A stretch of DNA of 64,000 bases from JBKHAJ01 sp964641125. Lineage in GTDB: Bacteria; Spirochaetota; Spirochaetia; SPDA01; CAZSGZ01. The stretch spans positions 53,340 through 117,339 of the forward strand of contig CAZXMO010000001.1 of NCBI GenBank assembly GCA_964641125.1. The letters run 5' to 3'. The notes below the pieces were generated by a model. That model was not told the DNA's origin, did no database searches, and worked only from the letters and a program-made list of their open reading frames with translations. The position numbers and the translations under genes are program-made. This document shows positions 16,442-25,176 of the stretch, piece after piece. The stretch's first letter is position 1, and each line of letters begins with the position of its first letter.

Positions 16442-18400
16442 CTAGAGGAGGGAAACCGGATCGACGTCGATCTCAAAATAGGCCCGCTTGTTGCCCCCGG
16501 CGTAATCCCCGAGTATTCTCCCCACCACAGCGTGGGATCGTGTAAAGCTTATGGTACGGATGATGATCTGATGCCGGTAGTTTCCCGAGATGACCGCCAA
16601 CGGGCACTCGGCGGGTCCTAAAAGCTCCGCTTCCTCCGGCAGGTACTCCAGGAGGATCTCCGCGAGCTCTCCCGAGGCATCTTCCACCAAGCTCCTGCTC
16701 CGGCCCCGGACAACGATCCGGAAGAGCCGGGAGAAGGGGGGAAACTTCAGCGCCTCCCGGATCTTGAGCTCCCCTCTATAGAACCCCGGAAGGTCCCCGC
16801 CGCGGGCGTAGAGGATCGCCTCGTTCTCCGGACGGAAAGTCTGGATGATCACCCGCCCGTTGGGCGCGAACCTTCCGGCACGTCCCGAAACCTGAGTAAT
16901 GAGCTGAAAGGTCCGCTCCGCCGCGCGAAAATCGGGAAGGGACAGCCCCGTGTCGGCCAAGATAATCCCCACGAGACTCACCCCGGGGAAGTTGAGCCCC
17001 TTGGCGACCATCTGGGTCCCTAACAGAATATCGATCTTCCGGGTACGGAACTTTTCCACGATCTCGAAGGAGCTCCCCCGTTTTCTGACGGTATCGGTAT
17101 CGAGGCGCCCGGTAACCGCCTCGGGAAAGAGGGCCCCGATGTCCTCTTCGATCTTCTCGGTTCCGAAGCCGGAATATCCCGTATCGAGGCTTCCGCACTC
17201 GGGACAGACCTGCGCGGGCGGGGTGCTGTAGCCGCAGTAATGGCAGATCATCCTCTCCTTTTCCTTGTGATAGGTAAGGGAAACCGAACAGTGGCGGCAC
17301 TGCATCTCGTAGCCGCAGCTTCGGCAGTGGAAAAAGTAGGAGAAACCCCGGCGGTTCAGGAAGAGAATCACCTGCTCACCGGCGCTTAAGGTTTCTCTGA
17401 TCTCCGCTTCCAGGCGCCGGGAGATACTCCCCTTCTCCCCCTTCATGTCCACCACCTCGATCCGGGGCAGGGAGCCTCCGGCGAGCCTCTTCGTCAGGTG
17501 GATGCGGGTAATACTCTCCGATTCCATCAAGTGGAAGGCCTCTACCGAGGGGGTGGCGCTCCCCATCACCAGCCTTCCCCCCGACACTGTTATCCGGTGC
17601 ATTGCCACCTGCCGGGCATGATACCTGGGGGTGTGCCCCGATTTGTAAGAGCCCTCGTGCTCCTCGTCTATGATGATGAGACCTAAGTCCTTGAGGGGGG
17701 AGAATACCGCGCTCCTCGCCCCCACCACGATCCTCGCCTCCCCCCGGCGGATCCGTTTCCACTCGTCGAGGCGCTGCGAGGGGGTAAGCCCGGAATGGAT
17801 CACCGCCGAAGCGGAGCCGAATCTGCGGCGTACCTCGTCGAGGATCTGATGGGTCAGGGCTATCTCGGGGACTAAGTAGATGACTCCCCTCCCTTCCGCC
17901 AGGGTCCGCTCGGCGGCACGGAGGAAAACCTCGGTCTTTCCCGATCCGGTAATCCCGTAGAGGTAGAAGCTGCCCTTTGGTGAAGCGAAGATGGTAGCGA
18001 GGGCTTGCCGCTGCTCGCCGGAGAGCTCGATTTCACCAGGAGGCTTCCGGGGCGCCTCTTCGGCGAAGTCGAGACCGATCCTGCTCTTCCGCTTCCCCCC
18101 GGGAAGCATCGCCGCGAGGGCCTCCCCGGGAGCGCACATGTAGAGGCGGGCGGTCCACTCGGCGAGGGCCAAGTCGTTCTCGTCGAAAACCGGTTCCTCG
18201 TCGATGACCCGTATGATCTCTTTGATAGTGAACGAACCCTGCTCCCGGATTTCCTCCCGGACCTCGACCACGAAGCCGATCAAGTTCCTCCCCCCGAAGG
18301 GAGCGGCGACCCGGACCCCGGGCTCGACGTCCGTCCCCTCGGGGATCCGGTAAGTGAACCGCTTCGGCAGGGGCAGATTGAAATAGGCTTCGGCGTACAT
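16442..18400 (-). CDS. priA: primosomal protein N' (replication restart helicase)
   Basis: The 652-residue superfamily 2 helicase restarts stalled replication forks. The N-terminal DNA-binding domain (about residues 1-100) is followed by Walker A GITGSGKTEVF, Walker B DEEH, and motif SATPSVEAF. The zinc-binding insertion with four Cys pairs runs CRSCGYEMQCRHC to CHYCGY to CPECG. Motifs V and VI (GTQMVAKGLNFPGVSLVG and QVSGRAGR) are present. It is the last gene of the folP-cdaA operon, 4 nt after the uracil-DNA glycosylase gene, and abuts the convergent trmJ-like gene without a gap. Confidence 0.96.
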   Translation of the reverse strand: MYAEAYFNLPLPKRFTYRIPEGTDVEPGVRVAAPFGGRNLIGFVVEVREEIREQGSFTIKEIIRVIDEEPVFDENDLALAEWTARLYMCAPGEALAAMLPGGKRKSRIGLDFAEEAPRKPPGEIELSGEQRQALATIFASPKGSFYLYGITGSGKTEVFLRAAERTLAEGRGVIYLVPEIALTHQILDEVRRRFGSASAVIHSGLTPSQRLDEWKRIRRGEARIVVGARSAVFSPLKDLGLIIIDEEHEGSYKSGHTPRYHARQVAMHRITVSGGRLVMGSATPSVEAFHLMESESITRIHLTKRLAGGSLPRIEVVDMKGEKGSISRRLEAEIRETLSAGEQVILFLNRRGFSYFFHCRSCGYEMQCRHCSVSLTYHKEKERMICHYCGYSTPPAQVCPECGSLDTGYSGFGTEKIEEDIGALFPEAVTGRLDTDTVRKRGSSFEIVEKFRTRKIDILLGTQMVAKGLNFPGVSLVGIILADTGLSLPDFRAAERTFQLITQVSGRAGRFAPNGRVIIQTFRPENEAILYARGGDLPGFYRGELKIREALKFPPFSRLFRIVVRGRSRSLVEDASGELAEILLEYLPEEAELLGPAECPLAVISGNYRHQIIIRTISFTRSHAVVGRILGDYAGGNKRAYFEIDVDPVSLL

Positions 18401-18404
18401 ATTC

Positions 18405-19121
18405 TCAGTCCGCGTCGAGGAGCGACCTGAGACGTTTCAGGTCATCCCAAACCGGGGCACGAAGCTCCGGATTGCGCAGGACCCCGCTGGGATGATAGGT
18501 GGGGATGAGGGGGACCCCCAAGAACTCGTAGGTTTCTCCCCTCAAGGATCCTATTCCCTCACTCCTCCCGGTCAGAATCTGAGAGGCTACTCTGCCGAGG
18601 GTCAGGATGAACCGCGGCCTCAAGAGGGCAATCTGCCGGCGCAGGAAGGGAAGGCAGGAATCGGCCTCGTCCTCAAGGGGATCACGGTTCCCCGGGGGCC
18701 TGCATTTGACGATGTTCGCGATGTAGCAGTTTGTAGTTCGGTCGAGACCGACAGCCTCCAGCCATTTATCCAGGTACCGGCCGGCCCTTCCGACGAAGGG
18801 ACGGCCGGTCCGGTCCTCGTCGGCTCCGGGCCCCTCACCGATACACATCACCAGGGGATTCGGAGGGCCCTCTCCCGGGACGGTGTTGGTCCGGTTCTCG
18901 CTGAGCCTGCATCGGATGCACCCCGCGACCTCCTCCGAGATCCGGCCGATGCCGTCTTCGCTCGGAGGGGAAGGCCCGGGGGCCGGAAAACCGAGCCCTT
19001 GAGGAATCTCCCGGGGTTTCCGCATTCCTCCCTCCAGGTAATCTTCGAAATCGTTTATCAGCTTCCAGTATTCTTCAGCTCTCGTATTCATATTTTTTCG
19101 TCCCATTTCATCATTCGTCAT
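18405..19121 (-). CDS. family 4 uracil-DNA glycosylase (4Fe-4S)
   Basis: The 238-residue protein removes uracil from DNA. It shows the iron-sulfur cysteine pattern CIRCRLSENR, then NIVKCRPPGNRDP and ADSCLPFL. The active-site motif is GEGPGADED and the C-terminal histidine motif is TYHPSGVLR. It is somewhat longer than usual because of an N-terminal stretch of about 60 residues before the first cysteine. The first ATG (19121) overlaps the end of truA. Starts at 19106 or 19091 are possible, and none has a good Shine-Dalgarno. It is probably translationally coupled to truA. Confidence 0.92.
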   Translation of the reverse strand: MTNDEMGRKNMNTRAEEYWKLINDFEDYLEGGMRKPREIPQGLGFPAPGPSPPSEDGIGRISEEVAGCIRCRLSENRTNTVPGEGPPNPLVMCIGEGPGADEDRTGRPFVGRAGRYLDKWLEAVGLDRTTNCYIANIVKCRPPGNRDPLEDEADSCLPFLRRQIALLRPRFILTLGRVASQILTGRSEGIGSLRGETYEFLGVPLIPTYHPSGVLRNPELRAPVWDDLKRLRSLLDAD

Positions 19122-19860
19122 AGTCGACTCGGTAGAGAAAGAGCCCCCGGGCCGGGGCGGTCGGCCCCGCCTGGGCCCGGTCCGTCGAGGCGAGGATGCG
19201 TCTCACCTCTCCCGGGCCCTTTCCCAGAGCATCCAGCTCGAGGAAGCTTCCCATGAGGGTGCGGACCATCTTCCACAGGAAACCGTTTCCCGTAATTCCG
19301 TAGACCAGATATCCCCCCTTGCTGAAAAAGGAGGAGGCGAAAACGGTCCGCACCGTATTCTTCCTCTCCTCGTCGGGGGAGGCAAAGGCGGCGAAGTCGT
19401 GCTCCCCCACGAGGCAGGCGGCCATATCGTTTAAGTTCTTTACATCAGGAAGCCGCTTGATGTGATGACAGAAACGTTTCTGCCAGGGGAGGCAGACCTT
19501 CCCGGGGAGGATGTAATAGCGGTAGGACCTCCGTTTTGCGTCGAACCTGCTGTGAAAGTCGTAATCCGCCTCGTCGGAATAGACCGCCTGGATGTCCTTC
19601 GGCAGGAAGGAATTGACCGCCTCGGCGAACTTCTCCGCTGTGATCGTTCGTATATCGCTTCGAAAATTCACTACCTGCCCGAGGGCATGAACTCCCGAAT
19701 CGGTCCTGCCGCTCGCTATGATTTTCACCGGATGTTTATGCATACGCTCCAGCGACTGCTCCATCACCCCCTGGATCGTCCGCTCACCCTGTTTCTGTAT
19801 CTGCCAGCCGTTGAAATCGGTGCCGTCGTACGCCGTCACCAGCCTGATGTTTCGTTCCAT
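19111..19860 (-). CDS. truA: tRNA pseudouridine(38-40) synthase
   Basis: The 249-residue enzyme makes pseudouridine at positions 38-40 in the anticodon arm. It starts NIRLVTAYDGTDFNGWQIQ and has the catalytic aspartate in SGRTDSGVHALGQV. Further conserved patches are RRSYRYYI and FLWKMVRTLMGSFLELG-like sequence near the C-terminus. The start ATG at 19860 lies 17 nt after the DUF2225 gene stop codon. Its 3' end overlaps the start of the uracil-DNA glycosylase gene by 11 nt. Confidence 0.95.
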   Translation of the reverse strand: MERNIRLVTAYDGTDFNGWQIQKQGERTIQGVMEQSLERMHKHPVKIIASGRTDSGVHALGQVVNFRSDIRTITAEKFAEAVNSFLPKDIQAVYSDEADYDFHSRFDAKRRSYRYYILPGKVCLPWQKRFCHHIKRLPDVKNLNDMAACLVGEHDFAAFASPDEERKNTVRTVFASSFFSKGGYLVYGITGNGFLWKMVRTLMGSFLELDALGKGPGEVRRILASTDRAQAGPTAPARGLFLYRVDYDE

Positions 19861-19877
19861 GGATGATTCCCGCCGCT

Positions 19878-20732
19878 CTACTCCAGCTGCTCGATCTCGC
19901 TTCCGATCCTGGAGTGGAGCTCCTTCGCCTTGTCCAGAATGGCGGCGGGCTTATTCTTGCTGGCCCGGCCCATTCCGAAAATTCTCGCCACCGTCCTCTT
20001 GGCGTTCTGCAGCGCCTTCTTCCGCTGCTCCGCGTCCTCTTTGGGGCCGTATACATACTCCAAGTAGGCGGCAAGATAGAGCACACCGTCATACCCATAG
20101 TTCTTGTCCAAATCGGGTCCCAGGTGCCCCGCCGCGGCCATGTTCTCCTTTCCGCTCTGCTCGTATTCCACCGCAAGGGTATAAAAGAACCGCGCCTTTC
20201 GGTAAAAGATCTTTGCCAGATAATCGTAATTGTCTTGAGGATACGCCTTGTGGAGGTCGTTACTCAGCCAGGCCGCCCGTAAGCTGGAAAGCCCCTGCTT
20301 GATGGTGGGACTATACTCCCGGGGGTAGAAATCGTAGCTCATGACGGCAAAGAAATATCCCGCGACCCCTTCCTTGAGTCCCCGGGGCTCCTCGAATTCG
20401 AGATGGGTAAAAATCTCTTTTATGGCGTCCACCCTCTTTTCGGTATCCGCCTCCAAATCACCGGTAATCTCCTCGGGTACATCGGTAAAGTCCTTCGGAT
20501 ACGCCGCGAAGAAGCAGGCGGGGCATACCAAAAGGGCGTATATAAGGGGATAAACCGGCCCGTATTTCTTGGACGGCTCGTAGAGGCGCCTGAGCTCTTC
20601 GGTCAGATCTCCCGCGATGAGCCGTCCCCCGCCGGTTCGAAGATCCTCCCTGTAGAACTCTCTTCCGCACACGGGACACGTAATTGCCTGTTTCGAAAAA
20701 AATGTCAGCTTGCTGAGCGTCTCCTCCGCCAT
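19878..20732 (-). CDS. DUF2225 family protein
   Basis: The 284-residue protein matches the DUF2225 family, common in spirochaetes and clostridia and of unknown function. Two cysteine pairs, CPVCGREF near residue 20 and CPACFFAAY near residue 70, probably bind one zinc. The rest is helical and TPR-like. I see no signal peptide, so it is likely cytoplasmic. It sits directly between acpS and truA, with its start codon adjacent to the acpS stop codon; a DUF2225-type gene has this place in Borrelia as I recall it. Confidence 0.75.
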   Translation of the reverse strand: MAEETLSKLTFFSKQAITCPVCGREFYREDLRTGGGRLIAGDLTEELRRLYEPSKKYGPVYPLIYALLVCPACFFAAYPKDFTDVPEEITGDLEADTEKRVDAIKEIFTHLEFEEPRGLKEGVAGYFFAVMSYDFYPREYSPTIKQGLSSLRAAWLSNDLHKAYPQDNYDYLAKIFYRKARFFYTLAVEYEQSGKENMAAAGHLGPDLDKNYGYDGVLYLAAYLEYVYGPKEDAEQRKKALQNAKRTVARIFGMGRASKNKPAAILDKAKELHSRIGSEIEQLE

Positions 20733-21104
20733 CTATCCCTCCAGCACCACCACCGCGGCGACGTATTCGAGCTCATGGGTCAGGGTCAGGTGGATCCTTT
20801 TGACCCCCGCCGATTCTATCAGCTCTTCCGCTTTGCCGAGAACAACTATCTCCGGTTTTCCGTTGTCAGATGATGAGACGTAGACCTCTTTCAGGGCGAA
20901 CCCCCGAAGTCCGCATCCGAGGGCCTTTCCAAAGGCCTCTTTGGCGGAAAACCGGGCGGCCAAGGATTCGGCAAGCCCCTTCTTGCGGGACTTGGCCTCC
21001 TTGAGCTCTTGGGGATGAAAGTACCGCTGTATGAGCCCCTCCCTCTGGATCCAATGCATCATTCTCTCGGTGCGAAGGAGGTCTATTCCCATTCCCAGTA
21101 TCAT
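20733..21104 (-). CDS. acpS: holo-[acyl-carrier-protein] synthase
   Basis: The 123-residue enzyme transfers 4'-phosphopantetheine from CoA to acyl carrier protein. The magnesium-binding aspartate is in GMGIDLLRTERM and the catalytic Glu/Lys region is RFSAKEAFGKALG. The C-terminus HLTLTHELEYVAAVVVLE is typical. Its ATG overlaps the ybbR stop codon (ATGA), so translation is coupled. It could also activate the carrier protein used by the ketosynthase/HMG-CoA-synthase pathway at the left edge; that is inference. Confidence 0.95.
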   Translation of the reverse strand: MILGMGIDLLRTERMMHWIQREGLIQRYFHPQELKEAKSRKKGLAESLAARFSAKEAFGKALGCGLRGFALKEVYVSSSDNGKPEIVVLGKAEELIESAGVKRIHLTLTHELEYVAAVVVLEG

Positions 21105-22042
21105 TCCTCGAATACCTCCAAACGGACCTGCTGCGGCTCGTAGTTGAGGACCAGGAGGCCCAAGGGGACGTCCGGTTTCACCGGGATCACGTAGTTCCCC
21201 GCGGCGGTTACCCGGGAACAGTCGGCTAAGAGCCGGATGCCTCCGGGATCGACACCGACAAGGAGATTCTGGTTACCCTGGACCTGGATAGACCCGCGGG
21301 GGAGATCGTTTCGGATGGAAAACTCGGGCTCCAGGTCGATGGTGATAATCTCCACAGCCTCGAAGGTCTCAAGGATTATCTTTTCCTGGATAATGCCGTG
21401 AAACTCCACGTACTCTCCCCCCGGAACTTCGATGAATTGGTCGTCGATCTTGAGACGTACCCGGGTAGTAAAGCTCTCCTGCTTGCCGGACAGATCGATC
21501 TCCTCGGTCAGGATCCGCTCCATACCCCCCACATGGCTTTCCGGACCCTCCACCTCCACCGTGGATGGAGTAATGAAATACTGACTCAGCTCGTACCCCT
21601 GGGCGGGATATCCGGAAATGACCGGATACACGTCCAGGTTCTTGATGAGCTTCCGCTCGAGGGTCACCGTAATCTCGGTAGGCATCACCTCGATCTCTAA
21701 GGGGTCCACGACCAGAGCGGAGCCCTGCCGGGTAATGCGGATCGAGGCCTTGTAGACCCCTTCTCCGGTGAACCGGGAGAAATCGGCATGGGCCTGGATG
21801 TCCTCTTCCATGACCTGAAAGATCTCTTCTTCCCCTCCCCGGAGTGTTACCCTGACCCGCTCGGGAATCGGGCTCGCCGGGAGGTAGTTCTCCGGAACGG
21901 ACAATTCGAGGGGAACATTGAAGAACCGCTCCTCCAGGGTAACGGTCCGGAAGAAGAGAAACAGCACCACCGCGGCCGCGAGGCTCAAGACCTTGGCAGG
22001 CCAGTTCTCGATCAGCTTTTCCAAGATCTCTCTAGTCCTCAA
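21101..22042 (-). CDS. YbbR-domain membrane protein (CdaR-like)
   Basis: The 313-residue protein has one N-terminal transmembrane helix (VLSLAAAVVLFLFFR) and then repeated YbbR domains of about 80 residues outside the membrane. In other bacteria the YbbR protein CdaR binds and regulates the diadenylate cyclase CdaA. The start is taken as TTG at 22042, because GGAGGAG stands 6 nt before it. This start lies inside the last codons of cdaA (11-nt overlap). No ATG lies near this position, and longer readings run deep into cdaA. Confidence 0.85.
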   Translation of the reverse strand: MRTREILEKLIENWPAKVLSLAAAVVLFLFFRTVTLEERFFNVPLELSVPENYLPASPIPERVRVTLRGGEEEIFQVMEEDIQAHADFSRFTGEGVYKASIRITRQGSALVVDPLEIEVMPTEITVTLERKLIKNLDVYPVISGYPAQGYELSQYFITPSTVEVEGPESHVGGMERILTEEIDLSGKQESFTTRVRLKIDDQFIEVPGGEYVEFHGIIQEKIILETFEAVEIITIDLEPEFSIRNDLPRGSIQVQGNQNLLVGVDPGGIRLLADCSRVTAAGNYVIPVKPDVPLGLLVLNYEPQQVRLEVFEE

Positions 22043-22838
22043 GGGGTGTCTCCTCCACAACCATCTCCGGTTCCTCCCGCACATGGAGGAGCTTCCGTAC
22101 GTTACGCCTGATTTCCTCCATGGACAGATCGTAGAACAGCTGGGCGTCGTAGGCAAGGCTGACCGCCCCGGTTTCCTCGCTCACGATGAGGATCACCGCG
22201 TCGGAAACCTCCGCCAGCCCCAAAGCCGCACGGTGACGGGTCCCGAAGCTTCGACGTATGTCGGGCTGCTCGCTCAAGGGGAGGAAACATCCCGCCGCGA
22301 CGATCCTCCCCGACTGGATGAACAAGGCCCCGTCGTGCAGCGGTGTATCGTGGCCGAAAATCGTAAGAATCAGGCTCGACGAGAGATCCGAGGAAAGACG
22401 GGTGCCGGTCTCGACGATGTTCTTGAGCCCGACCTTCCGGGTAAACACGATGAGACACCCCCTCCGCCGTCCGGAGAGAATCTCCACCGCGTTCAAGACG
22501 CTGTCTAAGTGCTGGGGGCTCGACCGGGAGGAGAACCTCGTCCATCCCCCCTGACCTATTCTCATGAACAGGCTTCTGAGCTCCGGCTGAAATACGATTG
22601 CCACTATGATGACGATCACCGTCGCCAAGCGGTTCATGATCCACAAGAGGGTCTCGAGGCGGAGGAAGAAGGCCCCCGCGTAAATAAGGGAGATGAGAAA
22701 TGCCCCTTTCACCAGCTGGACCGCCCGGGTCTGGACCAGGATCTGATAGATCCTGTAGATGAGAAAGGCCAGGATCGCGATGTCCAAGACCGGGCGGATA
22801 ATGGTGTTAAAGACCCAAAAGCGGGACAGCCAATCCAT
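22032..22838 (-). CDS. cdaA: diadenylate cyclase (c-di-AMP synthase)
   Basis: The 268-residue membrane enzyme makes c-di-AMP from two ATP. Three hydrophobic helices lie in the first 90 residues. The DisA_N cyclase domain follows with the two catalytic motifs, DGAL (in HDGALFIQSGRIVAAG) and RHRAALGLAE. c-di-AMP controls osmotic and cell-wall balance. It is followed by its likely regulator YbbR and preceded 2 nt earlier by folP. The usual glmM partner of this operon in Firmicutes is absent and is replaced by acpS. Confidence 0.95.
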   Translation of the reverse strand: MDWLSRFWVFNTIIRPVLDIAILAFLIYRIYQILVQTRAVQLVKGAFLISLIYAGAFFLRLETLLWIMNRLATVIVIIVAIVFQPELRSLFMRIGQGGWTRFSSRSSPQHLDSVLNAVEILSGRRRGCLIVFTRKVGLKNIVETGTRLSSDLSSSLILTIFGHDTPLHDGALFIQSGRIVAAGCFLPLSEQPDIRRSFGTRHRAALGLAEVSDAVILIVSEETGAVSLAYDAQLFYDLSMEEIRRNVRKLLHVREEPEMVVEETPLED

Positions 22839-22840
22839 AA

Positions 22841-23734
22841 TTACCTCTCCACTCCTCCGTTTTCCCCTCCGGCCTTCCGGATCGCTTCGATTACCCGGAG
22901 GGCTTGAGCCGTCGCCTCCACGTCGTGGACCCGAACCATGTCGGCACCCTCGAGGACGGAGTAGAGATTGGCCGCCACCGAGGAGATAAGCCGTCTCTCA
23001 GCGGGAAGGGGTTCCCGGTCCGGCCCGGCCGCGGCCCTCCCCAAGAAGGACTTGCGCGAAAGCCCCATAAGGAGGGGAAATCCGAGCTCCCGGAACCGGC
23101 GCAGACAGTGAAGTATATGGAGATTATCCTCGTATCTCTTGCCGAAGCCTATCCCCGGGTCGATGATGATCTGTTCCTTCCGGACTCCCGCCGCGCGCGC
23201 CGCCTCTATCCTCTCTTCGAGCTCCTGTATAATCTCGCTTATCACATCCCGGTAATGCGGGTCAACCTGCATGGTTTTCGGAGTCTCCCGCATATGCATG
23301 AGGACCACCGGAACGTTCCGTTCGGCGCACAACCGGGCCATCTCGGGGTCGTCTCGAAGCGCCGTAACGTCGTTGATCATGTCGACCCCCGCATTCAGGG
23401 CCGCCTCGGCCACGGGCCTCTTCCGGGTGTCGACGGACAGAGGAATGGAGGACCTCCGGCGGATCGCCTCGACCGCGGGGAGTACCCGGTCGAGCTCCTC
23501 TTGGACGGAGACGTAATCCGACCCGGGACGGGTGGATTCACCCCCGATGTCGAGTATATCGGCGCCGTCGGCCTCCATCCGCTCGGCCGTCTCGGCGATG
23601 GTCGCCGCGGATCGGGCACGGGACCCGGCGTAGAAGCTGTCGGGGGTTATGTTGAGTATACCCATGATGTAGGGGGCCGATTTCCCGGTAAAAAGACGGT
23701 CCCGCAGCGTGAGGATTGGATCGGTATCCGGCAT
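22841..23734 (-). CDS. folP: dihydropteroate synthase
   Basis: The 297-residue TIM-barrel enzyme joins p-aminobenzoate to the pterin pyrophosphate in folate synthesis. It has MGILNITPDSFYAGS, DIGGESTRPGSD, SVDTRKRPVAEAAL, MINDVTALRDD and IIDPGIGFGKR. It is the first gene of the long operon that ends with priA. The only SD-like GAGG stands 2 nt before ATG, too close to work. A good -10 box ends 6 nt before the ATG, which suggests a leaderless mRNA. Confidence 0.95.
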   Translation of the reverse strand: MPDTDPILTLRDRLFTGKSAPYIMGILNITPDSFYAGSRARSAATIAETAERMEADGADILDIGGESTRPGSDYVSVQEELDRVLPAVEAIRRRSSIPLSVDTRKRPVAEAALNAGVDMINDVTALRDDPEMARLCAERNVPVVLMHMRETPKTMQVDPHYRDVISEIIQELEERIEAARAAGVRKEQIIIDPGIGFGKRYEDNLHILHCLRRFRELGFPLLMGLSRKSFLGRAAAGPDREPLPAERRLISSVAANLYSVLEGADMVRVHDVEATAQALRVIEAIRKAGGENGGVER

Positions 23735-23740
23735 AGCCTC

Positions 23741-23769
23741 AGTATAAATGAGAATAACCGGCTTTGCAA
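23741..23769 (-). promoter_or_regulatory. promoter of the folP-cdaA-...-priA operon, probably leaderless
   Basis: On the minus strand TTGCAA (23764-23769) is followed by 17 nt and TATACT (23741-23746). The folP ATG begins 6 nt after the -10 box, where transcription itself should start. The -35 hexamer is a palindrome and also serves the divergent promoter. Confidence 0.65.
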
Positions 23770-23792
23770 ATTATAGGTTCCTAATGTATACT
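23764..23792 (+). promoter_or_regulatory. divergent promoter sharing its -35 hexamer with the folP promoter
   Basis: TTGCAA (23764-23769), 17 nt and TATACT (23787-23792) drive the exported-protein gene at 23829. Both -10 boxes are TATACT and both spacers are 17 nt, so the two promoters are mirror images about one -35 box. Confidence 0.65.
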
Positions 23793-23828
23793 TAGAGTAG
23801 GATCAATATTAGACTCCTGGAGGCCGTT

Positions 23829-24920
23829 GTGAAAAAAATACTTATTGCACTGATAATCCTTGCCTGTACAGCCGCTCTCGGCTGGGGGCAATTCTACGCC
23901 GATCTCTCCATGGACGAGAGGAAGGATTTGGCCGAAGCCTACTATATGGCGGGCGAGCAGTATCAGTCCGTCGGTAAGACGGAAAAGGGAAAGGAATTCC
24001 TCACCATGGCCTACCGGATCTACCCCGATCTCGAGGCCGGCGACATCGACGTGAAAAAACCGATCGCCAAAAGGTCGGTTTCCGTTACCGGGTCCTGGCG
24101 CCCCGGACACAGTCCCATCCCCGAGGGGGTTACCGCCGAGAACGCGGTTCTCTACTACTTTTCGAGGTTCCTCCGCGGTTTTCTGACCGAAGACAAGACC
24201 GCTATGCTCTCGGTTATCGATTCCCGTCTCTATGTACCGGTCGTACCCGAGGGGCTCCCGAAGACGGAGGTGGAAGCGCGGATCGATTACTTCTTTCTCC
24301 AATACGATGTATCCGAAACGCCCCCCTCCGATCTGTTGGACCTGACGAGCATCCGGACCGAGCCGGTGAACCGGCAGATCTGGAAAGCCTCCATCGATAC
24401 GGCGGACGATCCGGCAATCGACCTGAGGTCGGCCTTCGGACTCTCCCGGAGCACCCTGGACTTCTATCTGAGGATTATCGGTAACAGGTGGGTCATCTTC
24501 GCCGCTCAAGCACTCCCCGAGGAGGTTCAGCGGATCGTGACCCCCGAAAACGCCATACGGGACACCTTAGTGTCGGCATTCCAGGCCTTTATCGAAGAAC
24601 GCCCGGTGGTAGCCAGCCGGTACTTCACCGATCCCCTCGACAATATTCCCTATGACGAGTTTATCATTCGGGAAGAGCTCCAAGAAACCTTCCGGGGTTA
24701 CTTCGAGGACTACGACTTCGCCGGGTATTCCGACATAAACGTCCAGCTCTCGATCGAGAAATCTCCCGATTTACGGCACCCCGGGGGCCCCGCGTATAAG
24801 GTCGAGCTTACCCTGCCTCGGGATCTCAGGGGAGAGATTCCCTTCTGGAGCACATTCAGCGGTTATTATATGGTTTTCGACGAGAGGAACGAGTCCTGGA
24901 GGGTTTTCGCCATATTCTAA
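23829..24920 (+). CDS. exported protein of unknown function
   Basis: The 363-residue protein has a clear Sec signal peptide (about residues 3-20, cleavage likely near GWGQF). A TPR-like segment follows (AEAYYMAGEQYQSVGKTEKG). I do not recognise the remainder, which looks like two NTF2/DUF4440-like alpha-beta modules: one around FSRFLRGFLTEDKTAML and one near AFQAFIEERPVVASRYF. It probably acts in the periplasm. The start codon is GTG at 23829 after GGAGG. Its last 65 nt overlap the convergent YkgJ-like gene. Confidence 0.7.
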   Translation: MKKILIALIILACTAALGWGQFYADLSMDERKDLAEAYYMAGEQYQSVGKTEKGKEFLTMAYRIYPDLEAGDIDVKKPIAKRSVSVTGSWRPGHSPIPEGVTAENAVLYYFSRFLRGFLTEDKTAMLSVIDSRLYVPVVPEGLPKTEVEARIDYFFLQYDVSETPPSDLLDLTSIRTEPVNRQIWKASIDTADDPAIDLRSAFGLSRSTLDFYLRIIGNRWVIFAAQALPEEVQRIVTPENAIRDTLVSAFQAFIEERPVVASRYFTDPLDNIPYDEFIIREELQETFRGYFEDYDFAGYSDINVQLSIEKSPDLRHPGGPAYKVELTLPRDLRGEIPFWSTFSGYYMVFDERNESWRVFAIF

Positions 24921-25176
24921 ACCTCTCCACGTAGCCGCAGGTCTCGGGAAGGTAGGACGCGAAGAGGGCGTGGAAGACGGTCATCTTCCGGCATGCCGAA
25001 CACAGTTTGAACCGCCTTTCATAGATGAGACACCGCTTGGTTTCGAGGTCCAGGTGTTGACAGGGACTATCGTAACAGGTGTAGTAACCGACGCCGGGTT
25101 TCCATCGTTTCTCGTAGCAGCATATCCCGCACCCCTTGCACAGAGCTTCCCACCCTTTAGTACTCCAGCGGCGCAT
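24856..25176 (-). CDS. YkgJ-type cysteine-cluster protein (zinc/iron-chelating domain)
   Basis: The roughly 106-residue protein carries CKGCGICCYEK near the N-terminus, then CYDSPCQHLDLETKRCLIY and CSACRK. This is the cysteine pattern of the YkgJ/UPF0260 family, believed to bind zinc or an iron-sulfur centre; its function is unknown. The start is taken as ATG at 25176 (MRRWSTKGWEAL), inside the last codons of the NHL/VWA gene, which implies coupling. Its 3' end overlaps the oppositely oriented exported-protein gene by 65 nt. Confidence 0.7.
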   Translation of the reverse strand: MRRWSTKGWEALCKGCGICCYEKRWKPGVGYYTCYDSPCQHLDLETKRCLIYERRFKLCSACRKMTVFHALFASYLPETCGYVERFRIWRKPSRTRSSRRKPYNNR

